This document shows positions 1 to 10,368 of a DNA stretch of 64,000 nucleotides, in pieces. Under the pieces are notes generated by a model that was given only the letters and a program-made list of their open reading frames with translations, was not told where the DNA came from and searched no databases. This stretch comes from Gracilaria gracilis (lineage: Eukaryota; Rhodophyta; Florideophyceae; Gracilariales; Gracilariaceae), in NCBI GenBank assembly GCA_030374805.1, contig JARGSG010000189.1, positions 186,001 to 250,000 of the forward strand, given 5' to 3'. Within the stretch, counting starts at the first letter, position 1. Every line of letters begins with the position of its first letter. Position numbers and translations under genes: made by a program.

Positions 1-862
1 GCAACCGCCCCAGAGCAAGCAAGAACTTCTCAAATTCCCCCACTGAGAGTTTATTTTCTAGTGGAGTTCCATAGTCGTCCATCAGCATCCATTCCTTTTC
101 CTCTTTCACAGCAATTGGTTTTCGCACGAGGTACGGTGCAAAACTGGCAATCAACGCTGTTGCTCTTCCCTCCCTACGAGTGCTGGCCTTCAAGTACACT
201 GCGCCTTTGTTTGTTGCAGCCTTTAACAGGGCAGCATTTGGAGTGATTTGGAATTGTTCAAACTTACCACTCACTACGTATCCATGTTGTTCTAATGTTA
301 TGAGAGCTTCGACTGCAGTCTCGTTGTGCCACTCCGGCCTCTCCCAAGGTCGAAGTTCTCCCTCCGCAAACTTTCCACCGTCTCCTCTCAAGATAGTTTT
401 CATTGCCCAAGACTCTGCCGGAGTGTACTCCCAAGGCGCGATTCGGCTGTCAGCGAGAAGAGAGGCGTCCATATCGTCTGATACTTTTTCGATCGACATC
501 CATTCGTATTCCTTGCATGCTGGATCTACTGGATCGTTGGTTTGTGGGTCTATTGGGGATACGCAGTGCAACATTGCATGAGGAGGCCACGGGCGACGTT
601 TGTGGACATCTTCATTTGTTGTCGAATAGAGGAAACGAAATTCATACCTTGTGCCGCACATCTCCTCAAAACGATGGCTGAAGCATGCGCACATATTTTG
701 CGTTTGCATCGGTACTTCTCCACACTCAATCAAAGGGAAAGATAGCTTGTTCCCACGGCGATATACGATGATCAGGGCGTTGAAGTCGTCCACAATGAGA
801 GCCATGTATGGAACCAACTTTCGACCAGGGGGGCAAGTATGATTGGGAACGGGTGTCGACAT
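1..862 (-). CDS. Phosphotransferase (APH-like) family protein, 3' end beyond the window
   Basis: An open frame on the minus strand runs from an ATG at 862 to the left edge without a stop, about 287 codons, so the C-terminus is missing. The first ~110 residues contain a hydrophobic strand pair (MALIVDDFNALIIVYRR) that looks loosely like a NUDIX core, although no NUDIX box is visible. From about residue 190 the pattern changes to one typical of aminoglycoside-phosphotransferase-fold proteins: a Lys in GAVYLKAS (ATP-binding strand), then REGRATALIASFAP and WMLMDDYGTPL, matching the 'E..t..L....p...P' and 'LLMEDLG' blocks. The catalytic HxD region would lie beyond the edge. The substrate cannot be inferred. 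A small-molecule kinase-like role is a family-level guess, and the N-terminal NUDIX resemblance is weak. Confidence 0.6.
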   Translation of the reverse strand, partial: MSTPVPNHTCPPGRKLVPYMALIVDDFNALIIVYRRGNKLSFPLIECGEVPMQTQNMCACFSHRFEEMCGTRYEFRFLYSTTNEDVHKRRPWPPHAMLHCVSPIDPQTNDPVDPACKEYEWMSIEKVSDDMDASLLADSRIAPWEYTPAESWAMKTILRGDGGKFAEGELRPWERPEWHNETAVEALITLEQHGYVVSGKFEQFQITPNAALLKAATNKGAVYLKASTRREGRATALIASFAPYLVRKPIAVKEEKEWMLMDDYGTPLENKLSVGEFEKFLLALGRL

Positions 863-1260
863 AGTTATTATGAACGAGAAGGAGTATTTTGCCCGTTGGT
901 TCCACTTGATTAACGCTCAGTAGAAGCACGGAAACATTGCTTGCGAACGACAGTTGCAGGGATCCCGATAACTTGAACAAATGGCAAGGAGCAGGAATCG
1001 GGGCAGCGGAAAGTGGTGAACGAAAAAACGAACGCAACCAACTCCATAATGCTTTTAATCGAAATCACAGTTAGGGAAGTGTCAAAACCACCCCAAGCCA
1101 ACTCTACCTTGGAGTAGAACTTCACAGATTTACTTACGTGAGATGTTGTCAAAATTTTTGACCATTCACGTTGTGAATCTCCAAGGACGTTTCTGTGATG
1201 TCAGAAGCTGAAGATTAATGTATCTCGGTTCTCGGATCTATTAAGATACTCATTCAATCA

Positions 1261-1271
1261 TACCAACGGTA
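1261..1271. promoter_or_regulatory. TACCAACGGTA motif, copy 1
   Basis: Contains CCAACGG, the core of Myb-type sites. Exact copies or reverse complements also lie at 10155, 52555 and 57329. Confidence 0.4.
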
Positions 1272-1616
1272 CCTCAAGGTTCGACCTTTTTTGGGGGTGA
1301 ATTAGTTCTTACCTGCAGCTTCAGTGTCAATAGCGTTCATTTTCGATCATCTCGGGGAACAAGCACCAGTCTTTTCATCGGATATGTATCTTCAATGTTT
1401 CATAAACGGTCTAATGATGTCGCAAAGTGAAGGAAGCGGGCTAGTCGGAGTTCAGGATCTGCTGGCAAGGATATGCAGCGCTGTGCCATCCATGACCGAC
1501 ACGGACACCGAAGTTGTGTTGCAGCCGTGCTGGAACATCCCAGCTGGGGCCTGTTCATGGGCGCAGGACTGATCTTGTAACGAAGCTGCTCTGTTGCGGC
1601 TATCGATGGCTACGCT

Positions 1617-1645
<29 letters not shown>
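1617..1645. repeat. Poly-C homopolymer (29 nt)
   Basis: An uninterrupted run of 29 C residues (G on the minus strand) in intergenic DNA. Such a run can form G-quadruplex or i-motif structures and is prone to length change or sequencing error. Confidence 0.95.
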
Positions 1646-1647
<2 letters not shown>

Positions 1648-3256
1648 CTGCGGTGGCTGAGCGGCCGTTGCTCACTGCTCATGAAGGGAGTGGCGGTTTC
1701 ACGGCGTCATGGTTGCGGAACGCGTAACGCAACGCTGTTGGAAAATGGTGCAAGCGACGTGCTTCCGCGCGCCACCTGCACCATTTCGCGCTGGGGCGAG
1801 GTAGATTAACTATCGCACAACTTGCGCGCGGGCAGCATTGTCCTGTGGGGTCATGGAAACGGCGGAATGAAGCGTAGCAAACTTGTGGCTACTGGCGATG
1901 CGGCACCAAGATAGCGGCGGGCAGAGTGGCGCCACGGATACAGGCAATGAAGCTAGTGGGTGCTGATCGACGTCCGGAAAGCTCACGGCCGTACACCACT
2001 TCCACCCTTCTCGGCATCGCTGAGCATTTTCCAGGATCATGCTTCCCATTCACGTGGTCCACGGTCTCAACGACGCGAGGGTCGAGATGCACACTTCCCT
2101 TATGCCCACAAACCAATATACCATTGCCTCCCGATCCGCGTTCTCGCGCACGGTTCTACTCTCTGATCCTGCCCCCACAGGAAGTTAGCCTCCGCGGATA
2201 AAGTTTATCTACGAAGGTAGATCAACATTTAAAAAATGACGTAGACAACAAGTTACCGTCGTAACCTTACATACAGTATGATCACACCGCGCAGCACGTG
2301 TGCTGCACGTGCTCTGTGCTCCCTTTCACTTTGTAAAACAGCCTGTGCAGCAAATAGAACAGATGACTTGCCTTCAAAAGTATGTATCTACGAAGGTACT
2401 CAAGACCATCCGAACATCTTCTCGACCTGAAAAGAACATGCGCTTTATGTCTTGAAGTTGGGACATTTCCTGCGTATCGTATTTCTAAGCGAGTATTCGA
2501 TTCCTCTGAATAGTTACACATTAAGTAAGGAGCAGCGAAGGAAACAGGACAAACCTTGAAATGTTGTACGTTGCTTCGAGGTCTGGTTTAAGTGCCCCAG
2601 TGGCCGCCGTGCACGGAAGTCAAGCAGCATTTGTTACACAACGAAGATACGCAGAATAGGAAGGCTGTTTCTAACTAGATGGGATACTTTGTATTGGAGA
2701 AACGCTCTAATTACCATGTTACGCTATCTATAAGGTTACACAGCTCACACGTATGAAAGAGCGTCACAAAAGCGCAAAAATTTCAAAGCATTCAAAATTT
2801 CAAATCGGGCACGGCTGCGTGCCATTGGCGCCCCCTGTATCCATAGCTCTCTAGTAGACACTAGAATGACGCGCTGGAAGTGTGGCGCTGTCGCACGCTG
2901 CAACACATCAGTGCGCCAATTCCGTTGCTCCGCTCGGCGTTGACCCCTCAGCGACGGTCTCGCCCTCATCCGCGACCAATACCAGCACGCGGTCCGCCGC
3001 ACTCGCCTCCACTGCGCGTCCCGCGACTCCTCCCACACTGTTCGCCCGCCCACCTTCCAACTTTCCCCGCCTCTCTTCACTTGCTCTGCGCTCAAAATCC
3101 ACCCCCCCACCAACTGCCATCCTTCCCGCCGCGCACAACGTTCCCCTTCTTATGCACGCATGTGGCGGCCGCTGACGCTTCATCAGCTCTACTATTGCGC
3201 TTCGAGCTTATTATCGCCCAGTACCACGTAACCTTTGGTGAGCGTTTGCTACACAC

Positions 3257-6200
3257 ATGGATGCCAATGCTGCTGCCGCACGCGCGCAGCAGGATGATAT
3301 CGTAAAGGCCGCGGCAAAACTACCTTACTCCGAGCGAATCGTTCACAGGAACTGGCGCGTGAGAGAAACCGTATACAGGGAGGTAGCAGACAAGTTTGCA
3401 ATCGCTCCGGAAGATGACAAGATTTACTCCGACTTCTTTCCATACCTCGCCAAGATGGCTCGAGATACAAACGCTGCGGCCCAACTCGCTGCCTTTGAAG
3501 CGATTACAAAGTACGCGGACACGGCGCCTCCGCAACTCGTGCGAAAGTCTGCAGCGGATGTGGCAAAGGCTGTGGCCGAAAAGGGGCTCACGGGAAGACC
3601 GCTTAACAAGTCAAAGGCAATTGACACATTTGTCATGTACGTGGGCGCTGATGCGGGGGATGTTGCTGTCGATGTTGTTTCCACTGTCGGCTTTAAACAT
3701 CGGACACCCAAGGTTGTAGCTGCGGCCGTGGAAGCTATCACCTTCGCTTTGGAAACGTATGGAAGCCGCGCGATCCCAATTAAGACCGTTGTTGCAAAGA
3801 TTCCTCCTCTGCTTAACCATTCGCAAGAGGCAGTTCGAAACGCCGCGAAGAATCTTGTCATACAGCTGCATCGATGGGCTGGTGATCCTGTGAAGACTGC
3901 GCTTAAGAAGGCCAAAGAGGTCACCGTCAAGGAAATTGAGGCTGCTTGCGCTACTCACACCAAAGCCAATCGACCCCAACCGAAGAAGCTTACTCGTTCC
4001 ATGGAACAGCGGGCACGTCGCACGGGTGGTGCTGGACATGGCGATGACGACGATGATGGGTTTGGTGAACTGTCAGCAGAAGAAGAAGAACCTGAAGCTG
4101 AACTCGAGGTTAATCTTATAGAGAAAATATCCGCTATGAAGATAGAAGTAGAGGAGAATGTCTATAAAGACTGGTACACTTCTATCGATGGGAAAAAGTG
4201 GAAAGCGAGAAAAGATGCCTTGGAGGAAGCTGCCAGCGTTATTGGTGATGCAAGACTGGCACTTGTTTCTTACCAAGAAGTGTTTGTGCGAATGCGAAGG
4301 ATTTTTGCGAAGGACTCCAATGTCAAAGTTGTTGCAGCGGCTGCACGACTGGTCACTGCAATGGCGGCTGGTTTGCGGAAGAACTTCCCACCTGGTATTG
4401 CTAAAGCATTGACCGTGGATCTCTTTGCGAAGCTCAAGGAGAAGAACACAATTGTGATTGACGCGATCGCAACAGCACTTGACGCCTTACATCTTAAGAA
4501 ATGTATCCGTATTGTTGAGCTTCAGGAAGAAATTTCGGTTGCGGCGAAGCACAAGGCCCCGAAAGCAAGGTTCGAGCTGTTGTCGTGGCTGAGCCGATGC
4601 CTGAAGACTGGTACTGCCGGTGCTGATCTCAAGGGAGCGCCTCTAAAATGTTTTGGGTCTCTACTCTTGAAGTCAACTGACGACTCTGCACCTGAGGTAA
4701 GGGATGCTGGTCTCAATGGACTTGCTTCTCTACAAGTACTTGTTGGCGAAAGAAATGTGATGGCCTACATCGAAAAGCTAGACAAACCCCGAAAAGAAAA
4801 GATCGCTGCAATGGTTGCAAAGATTCCGAAGCCAGCAAGAGTTGTTTCGGGCAAAACTAAGGCATCTTCGGGTCCTTCTGCGAATACGCGTTCGAAAGCG
4901 ACGAAGAATGCCTCACCACAAGCTGTGAAGCAACCTAAGAAAAAAGATAGTACCTCCACCCCACAAGCGCCACCAGCGAAACTAAAACCGAAGAAGGCAG
5001 ACCCTCTTGAAAGCGACGATGAAGGGGAGATTCCGTTCGCTCCTCAGGACGCGCTTTCGAAGGCGTCAGAATTGTTTGAAGAGTTCGAAGCCGGAAATTG
5101 GAGTGTTAAGAGCTTTCGAGCTCGTGGTGCTGCGGCGACGGTTATTGCTTCGCAGCTGAGCGAAAAGGAGAAGCTCTCCGACGATGAGGTCGCTCTCATC
5201 TTGGGCGTTCTAAGCTGTGAACCTGGATTGGCAGACAGCAACTTTCTTGCCGCCAAACCCAAGCTTGAGCTCTTTGATCTCGTTGCAACGAAGTGTTCAA
5301 CGCCCCCACCCCGAAAGACGTTGCGTCCTTTACTTCTTCTTGGTATGGAAAAGCTAGGTGACATCAAATCTGCGAAGGCGGTTGCTTCTACTCTGATCTC
5401 ATTCGCCGAATCGACCAGTCCCAGGTTTTGTACTGAGGTACTTGTTGAGGCTGCTCGGGAAACCAAGAATAGCCGTGCTTTTATTGGTATGCTAAAGCTG
5501 GGTGCAACTCTCGTAGAAGATTTCGGTATTCCCGCAGTTCCGGAAAAGGCGATCGCCTCCCTTTCCGCTCTTGGGCTTTCGAATGGGGCGCCAGCGGCGA
5601 AAAACTCCGCTGCAACCATGGCATGTAAATCTGCTCTCAGAACTGGACAGGAAAAGTTTCGTCGCTTACTAGAAGAGTCTGACGCGTCTCAAGAGGTTCT
5701 CGAGGCCTTTGATGCGGAGATACCGAAGTACACTCAAGAGCCAGAGCCCCCAACTCGGAAGAAGCGCTTCTGCGGAACAACTTCAACTGAAGAGGAGTTT
5801 CAAGAGGCCATCCCAGGCACAGAACGCGAGGAAGAAGAGGAACCAAAGTCAGAATTGGAACCAGAGCCAGAACAAGTATCAGAACCTTCATCAGTAATTC
5901 CAAGTCCTCCTGTTGTAGAAGTGAAGGGAAGAGTATCGGCTCGAAGGCCGCAGCATTTAGCAAAGCAGGTTAGAAAGAGGAGTCCCATCAGACCTAGAGA
6001 TGGTTTGAAAGGAAGTTCTGACGCGACACAGAAAGAAGATATCAGCGCGACGTCGGTCCCAGCTCAGCGAGTTTCTATCGTTTCACATTTTGCACCGGGT
6101 TCTCGAATTTTCCTTGACTTGAAGAACTCGAATTGGAAGAGACGGCAAGAAGCCCTTGAGCACGTTCTAAGTATAATTCAGACTGCTAACGACTGTGTGA

Positions 6201-9200
6201 AGCCAAACGTGGGTTCGGAGATCATTCTTGCATTGAGAGCTCGACTGAACGACAGTAATCGAAACCTAGCAACCTTGGCGTATTCAGTCGTTTGTCGATT
6301 AGTTCGAGCTATGGGACCAGGCGGCAATGTTCACCTCAAGGTGCTGGCTCCTGTTGTTTTGGGTCAAGGTTGCATTGACATCAAGAAGAATGTTCGTGAG
6401 GCGGCCATGACCTGTTTAAATACATTTTACGATGTGTATGGGATGTCTGCAGTTATACCGCACTCACATCATCCCTTCTCGTCTTTGAACTCAAGCATAC
6501 GTAAGGAATATCTGGACTGGTTGGTTCCCCGTCTGCAAGGACAGATCGGGTCATTCGATTCTAGCCAAGAAGATCTCTCATGCTTGATTGATCCATGTCT
6601 CATCTGTTTACGTGATCGTGTGGCTGAAGTACGACATCTTGCGGATTTGGCACTAGAACAAGTGGTGCGAAGTGTGGGTCTCCCAGTCATAGATAGCAAG
6701 GTGTTATCGCTTACAAAGTCAGCTCGTCTTCAACTCCAGTCCACACTTGAGAAGTACCGAGGCGCTAGTCAACCAGGAACTAAGGAATCTTCTCAGGCAT
6801 CAAAACCACCCGTTGCAGGGACACCAAGATCGACGAGAGAACGACCTCGGTCAATGGCACTGCCAAAAACTCCAATGAGTCGCAGACCTTCTGGATCAAT
6901 CGAAGACTCCACTCCAGCGAGCAGTATTAGAAGACGGCGCCCGTTAAGTGCTAGAGTTACTCCGGTGACGAAGTCCTCAAGAGGGAGCGAAACACCTCGT
7001 TCGGCTAGGGATTCACCTGTAATGCTAAAGCAAAACAGTGGGAGAGATGCTCGAGGAAAGAAGTTCATGAACAAGAGAATGAAGCTTCTGGATGAGCTCT
7101 CGGTTTCTGAACCAAGTGGAGAGACTCCGCCGATTATTGGGGAAAGCCTGGAAGATATCGCAGAAGATCTCCCTGATTGTTGTTCACGCGAACTAATTGA
7201 GAAGATGACAGCTCCAGCAAACAGGTTTAGAATGCATGTTGAAGCAATTGAAATGGTTGGATCTGAGCTGGACAAGAACCCGGACAATCTAGTTTACGTT
7301 GCCGATGTGCTTTTTCGATGGGCTGCTTGTCGCATTGAGGATTCCAAGACACCTCCTACGGTCCTTGTGAAACTTGCCGTTTTTGTTTCGAGCATGTGTG
7401 AAATTATGATATCTTCTGGTCTCAAGATTGGAGAGTACGAGGCGACAGCGTTGATTCCTCCGTTAGCAGAGAAGTGTGGAAGTTATCGAGATTCTGTTCG
7501 TGAAGCAATGCGTTCTGCTTTGCTTGCTGTTGCAGATATTGTGGATGAAGATGTTCTACTTTTCATGTATGCTTCTTGTCTGCGACAGCCCATGAGCGAA
7601 CGAGCCCATAATGAGATCTCGGTTGAGATTTGTCAGTTGATAGACAAGAGATGCAATGCAGGGGCTGGACTTCCGCCGGGAATTCTTCCGATAATTGGTC
7701 GAGTCGCTGGAGGTGAAGACGATGGGGCTGGTTGTGCGGCCGCAGCTTGCCTCGAGCGAGCGCATGAACATTTTGGAGATGATCTGTGGTCCTTGGTTGG
7801 CGAATTATCAAACCCGGAGGCGGCTCTCCTTGATGATAGGTTAACGAGTGTTATCAATGGAATGAAGCATGAACTTGGTTCAGTACATGACGAAGCAGAG
7901 AATGAGGTACCAGCTCCGATAGACATACAAGATTCTGGCGGGATTGCAGAGGTTCACGCTCCAGAATCACCGTTCCCAACCGACATAAGAAACGAAGACT
8001 TTCGACTTTCAGTAGCACCAGCCCCTCCAAGCAGTGTGCTCACTTCGATTAGTGACTCTCTGAACATGAGCACCCCGCGTCGGACTAAGGTAGAACTACA
8101 AAGAGACGGAGTTGCAGAAACACCTATGTTACCCTCAAGGCCGCGAGACGGTGATGCTGTCTCCAGGCAATCAAGCAAACGTGTCCTCGATATTCTTTCG
8201 AGACTCAGGGACCCCGATCGCGATACACAGCTGTCCGGACTTGCCTCTATATTTGATGACTTGAAGAGAGATTCAAATCTGATTTCATCCACACCAGGGG
8301 CAGAAATTCTGCTTCAGCTGTTTCGATGTTTTGGTGACACTTTGGATCGCCTTCAACGCCAATGCGGCTTCGATGATGATCCTGCTGTCTTAAAATCGTT
8401 CCTGAAAGGTGTCATCCGGTATGCTCGTGAACCCAACTTGTTGAGGCAACTGGATCAGTCTGCGGTCGAGCTATTGTTGAGCAATGCTCTGAATGCTATG
8501 GTTCCACAAGCCGTTTCTGGTGTCGAAGACTGGGATCAGGTGCGACGAGGCGTAAATCTTGTGATTGTGAAGGTGCTGGAATCATGTGATCAGAATCTTC
8601 TTCTAACAGCGCTTATTAATCTCTTGCTGATTAGCATTAGAGCTATTCAGCGAGCTGAATCGGAGAGGTCCTCTGCGTTGGCCAAATCGTCTATATGTAT
8701 CAAATCTATTGCAAAGGTGTCGAAACGAGGTTTTTCAAACTGTCGAGTGAGTGAGCTGCTTCGCGATATTCATTTATTCCTCATGGCCAATCCAGTTCGA
8801 CGAGATGGAGACACACAAGCCGAAGACCAAACGTTTGCCATGCGACTCTTGAAGACCGTTGTAAATGCGATCATAGATGAGATTGGTTCCGGAATTCGAA
8901 GGAACTTGGAGCTCATTCCGCAGCCAGAGAAATCTCAATTAGTGCACTACATCGATATGAGTCTACGAGATCTCGAAGGGCGAAGTCCTCAGGGAGTTTC
9001 GGTATCCTCAGGAGCTGCAATACAGCCTGTTCGTCCAGACAAGGAGTATGAAGGGAATGCCTTGGTTGAAGAAGCTCTTTCTAGGATCGTACCTTCTGAT
9101 AACTCTGATGAAGCTTTGCGATTTCTGCTGTCTATTCTCCGATCTTATCCAAGCGTGGATCTTCAATCTCATCTAGACAAATGTTCTTTGGAGCTTCGAG

Positions 9201-9604
9201 AATGCGTGAGCACTGGACTTCGGCGGATAGGGACTCGCACAAGCTCTCAGCATCTTAGCAGGGCTTCGGAAGATGAGTTAGGTAATGGGATTACTTCTAA
9301 TTCACAATCCATTGCACAAGGCCAATTATCTTCATCTTCTGAAAGCACTAATCCTGCTGTGTCCTCAAACAGTGCCGGTCAGGTTTATCTGAAACGCTTG
9401 CACGAGATTCAACTTCGATATGGTCTGCAAACTACCTCCAAGGGTCAGTCGGAAACTTCAGGGAGACCGGGACTGGTTGAAAAGGAAAATGGTGAGTTGG
9501 AAAGTATGTCTTCGGGAGAAGAGGCGAAGGGAAAAGCCTACTCGTTACGTGAGCGAATGGCTCGTATTCGAGAATTGCAAGGGGCTTCAAAACATATTGA
9601 CTAG
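3257..9604 (+). CDS. XMAP215/Dis1/MOR1-family TOG-domain microtubule polymerase
   Basis: A single uninterrupted 2115-residue frame. Proteins of this family bind tubulin through arrays of TOG (HEAT-like) domains and speed up microtubule plus-end growth at spindle and cortical arrays. Visible arrays: TOG1 from the N-terminus (KLPYSERIVHRNWRVRETVY, then HEAT helices to ~230); an acidic linker (DDDDDG, EEEEPEAE); TOG2 from ~305 (KWKARKDALEEAASVIGD); a basic Ser/Pro linker; TOG3 from ~615 (EEFEAGNWSVKSFRARGAA); an Asp/Glu linker; TOG4 from ~960 (LKNSNWKRRQEALEHVLS); a basic Ser/Arg/Pro linker; a further helical module at ~1290-1520; and a C-terminal helical region to ~1960. Each TOG start carries the tubulin-contacting Trp. 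Length matches human chTOG and plant MOR1 (about 2000 residues), whose genes have many introns; here there is none. The ATG at 3257 gives a typical TOG1 start. Confidence 0.93.
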   Translation: MDANAAAARAQQDDIVKAAAKLPYSERIVHRNWRVRETVYREVADKFAIAPEDDKIYSDFFPYLAKMARDTNAAAQLAAFEAITKYADTAPPQLVRKSAADVAKAVAEKGLTGRPLNKSKAIDTFVMYVGADAGDVAVDVVSTVGFKHRTPKVVAAAVEAITFALETYGSRAIPIKTVVAKIPPLLNHSQEAVRNAAKNLVIQLHRWAGDPVKTALKKAKEVTVKEIEAACATHTKANRPQPKKLTRSMEQRARRTGGAGHGDDDDDGFGELSAEEEEPEAELEVNLIEKISAMKIEVEENVYKDWYTSIDGKKWKARKDALEEAASVIGDARLALVSYQEVFVRMRRIFAKDSNVKVVAAAARLVTAMAAGLRKNFPPGIAKALTVDLFAKLKEKNTIVIDAIATALDALHLKKCIRIVELQEEISVAAKHKAPKARFELLSWLSRCLKTGTAGADLKGAPLKCFGSLLLKSTDDSAPEVRDAGLNGLASLQVLVGERNVMAYIEKLDKPRKEKIAAMVAKIPKPARVVSGKTKASSGPSANTRSKATKNASPQAVKQPKKKDSTSTPQAPPAKLKPKKADPLESDDEGEIPFAPQDALSKASELFEEFEAGNWSVKSFRARGAAATVIASQLSEKEKLSDDEVALILGVLSCEPGLADSNFLAAKPKLELFDLVATKCSTPPPRKTLRPLLLLGMEKLGDIKSAKAVASTLISFAESTSPRFCTEVLVEAARETKNSRAFIGMLKLGATLVEDFGIPAVPEKAIASLSALGLSNGAPAAKNSAATMACKSALRTGQEKFRRLLEESDASQEVLEAFDAEIPKYTQEPEPPTRKKRFCGTTSTEEEFQEAIPGTEREEEEEPKSELEPEPEQVSEPSSVIPSPPVVEVKGRVSARRPQHLAKQVRKRSPIRPRDGLKGSSDATQKEDISATSVPAQRVSIVSHFAPGSRIFLDLKNSNWKRRQEALEHVLSIIQTANDCVKPNVGSEIILALRARLNDSNRNLATLAYSVVCRLVRAMGPGGNVHLKVLAPVVLGQGCIDIKKNVREAAMTCLNTFYDVYGMSAVIPHSHHPFSSLNSSIRKEYLDWLVPRLQGQIGSFDSSQEDLSCLIDPCLICLRDRVAEVRHLADLALEQVVRSVGLPVIDSKVLSLTKSARLQLQSTLEKYRGASQPGTKESSQASKPPVAGTPRSTRERPRSMALPKTPMSRRPSGSIEDSTPASSIRRRRPLSARVTPVTKSSRGSETPRSARDSPVMLKQNSGRDARGKKFMNKRMKLLDELSVSEPSGETPPIIGESLEDIAEDLPDCCSRELIEKMTAPANRFRMHVEAIEMVGSELDKNPDNLVYVADVLFRWAACRIEDSKTPPTVLVKLAVFVSSMCEIMISSGLKIGEYEATALIPPLAEKCGSYRDSVREAMRSALLAVADIVDEDVLLFMYASCLRQPMSERAHNEISVEICQLIDKRCNAGAGLPPGILPIIGRVAGGEDDGAGCAAAACLERAHEHFGDDLWSLVGELSNPEAALLDDRLTSVINGMKHELGSVHDEAENEVPAPIDIQDSGGIAEVHAPESPFPTDIRNEDFRLSVAPAPPSSVLTSISDSLNMSTPRRTKVELQRDGVAETPMLPSRPRDGDAVSRQSSKRVLDILSRLRDPDRDTQLSGLASIFDDLKRDSNLISSTPGAEILLQLFRCFGDTLDRLQRQCGFDDDPAVLKSFLKGVIRYAREPNLLRQLDQSAVELLLSNALNAMVPQAVSGVEDWDQVRRGVNLVIVKVLESCDQNLLLTALINLLLISIRAIQRAESERSSALAKSSICIKSIAKVSKRGFSNCRVSELLRDIHLFLMANPVRRDGDTQAEDQTFAMRLLKTVVNAIIDEIGSGIRRNLELIPQPEKSQLVHYIDMSLRDLEGRSPQGVSVSSGAAIQPVRPDKEYEGNALVEEALSRIVPSDNSDEALRFLLSILRSYPSVDLQSHLDKCSLELRECVSTGLRRIGTRTSSQHLSRASEDELGNGITSNSQSIAQGQLSSSSESTNPAVSSNSAGQVYLKRLHEIQLRYGLQTTSKGQSETSGRPGLVEKENGELESMSSGEEAKGKAYSLRERMARIRELQGASKHID

Positions 9605-10368
9605 GATCAGTGGCTCAACAGATACAGGTTGAAGTCCTTAGTAGTATAGCACCGCTTTCGTCGAAACTTGTAAAGGTAGCTAAACAAACGGCGAACCTGG
9701 TCTACAACAGAAACATCCAGGAGTTTCTAAAGCTAGGCCAGTTGTAAGAGAGAAACGCTTAGAGGAGAGTGTGTCTCTTCTGCTGTTTTTGGCATCCACT
9801 TTGCACGGTTCTTCATTCCTTCATTCGGCGCAAGCACAAATGGAAAGGGTTCGTCCTTTAGTTGTTCTTCCAAAGTACGTAGTGCAAGCTGGTGGCTACG
9901 GTGCAGAGATGTTAGAGGCTGCCGGGGTCTCAATCAAACTCTCGCATGCAAGGAATTAATGCACGCGTTTCACACAAACAATAACTTTGAGGCACTAATT
10001 GCCGCCTGCCTACAACGAGAGGTTGGCTTTCCTTGTGAGAGAACGTTCTTTGAACAGAAACGTTTCGCACCAAGTTCTAATTAAGCTAGGGCGCTCATAA
10101 AAGGGAGAGAGAGAAGGACAGTGTCGAAATTAAGTGCGACTCTGCCAAACAAAGTACCAACGGTACCGCTTCTCGCTCTGTGTCTGATAAGTGGAAATCT
10201 TTTCGCGTCACAGCCCCTTGTGCTCCAAGCGCCCCATGAATGTGCCTTGCAGCAACTGCAACTGTTCATTGAGAGCACCACCTCCTAGCTAGTACGTGGT
10301 GTCACTATATCATGGTTACGAATCGAAGTTAGATCCCCTCAGGAAACCCTGGGCTCGCGCAGAGCAAG
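9605..10368. other. Intergenic region between TOG gene and XRCC3-like gene
   Basis: No gene seen. It contains the 3' UTR of the TOG gene and presumably the promoter of the next gene, including the palindromic motif TACCAACGGTACC at 10155-10167, about 200 bases upstream of the XRCC3-like start. Confidence 0.6.
10155..10165. promoter_or_regulatory. TACCAACGGTA motif, copy 2 (upstream of XRCC3-like)
   Basis: About 200 bases before the XRCC3-like ATG, extended to GTACCAACGGTACC, which is near-palindromic. Confidence 0.45.

Larger units (their letters stand above)
863..3256. other. Intergenic region with poly-C tract and short motifs
   Basis: No convincing gene is visible on either strand. The stretch holds TACCAACGGTA (1261), a small T-rich hairpin (AAGGTTCGACCTTTTTT near 1277), a 29-nt poly-C run (1617-1645), a locally GC-rich segment (about 1640-2120) and two copies of TACGAAGGTA (2210, 2389). 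The last ~300 bases are pyrimidine-rich and are probably the promoter and 5' UTR of the TOG gene. Confidence 0.6.

Noticed and set aside
1646..1720. tRNA-like GGTGGCTGAGCGG after the poly-C run
   Set aside because: Resembles a D arm of Leu/Ser tRNAs, but no acceptor, anticodon or T arm could be completed.
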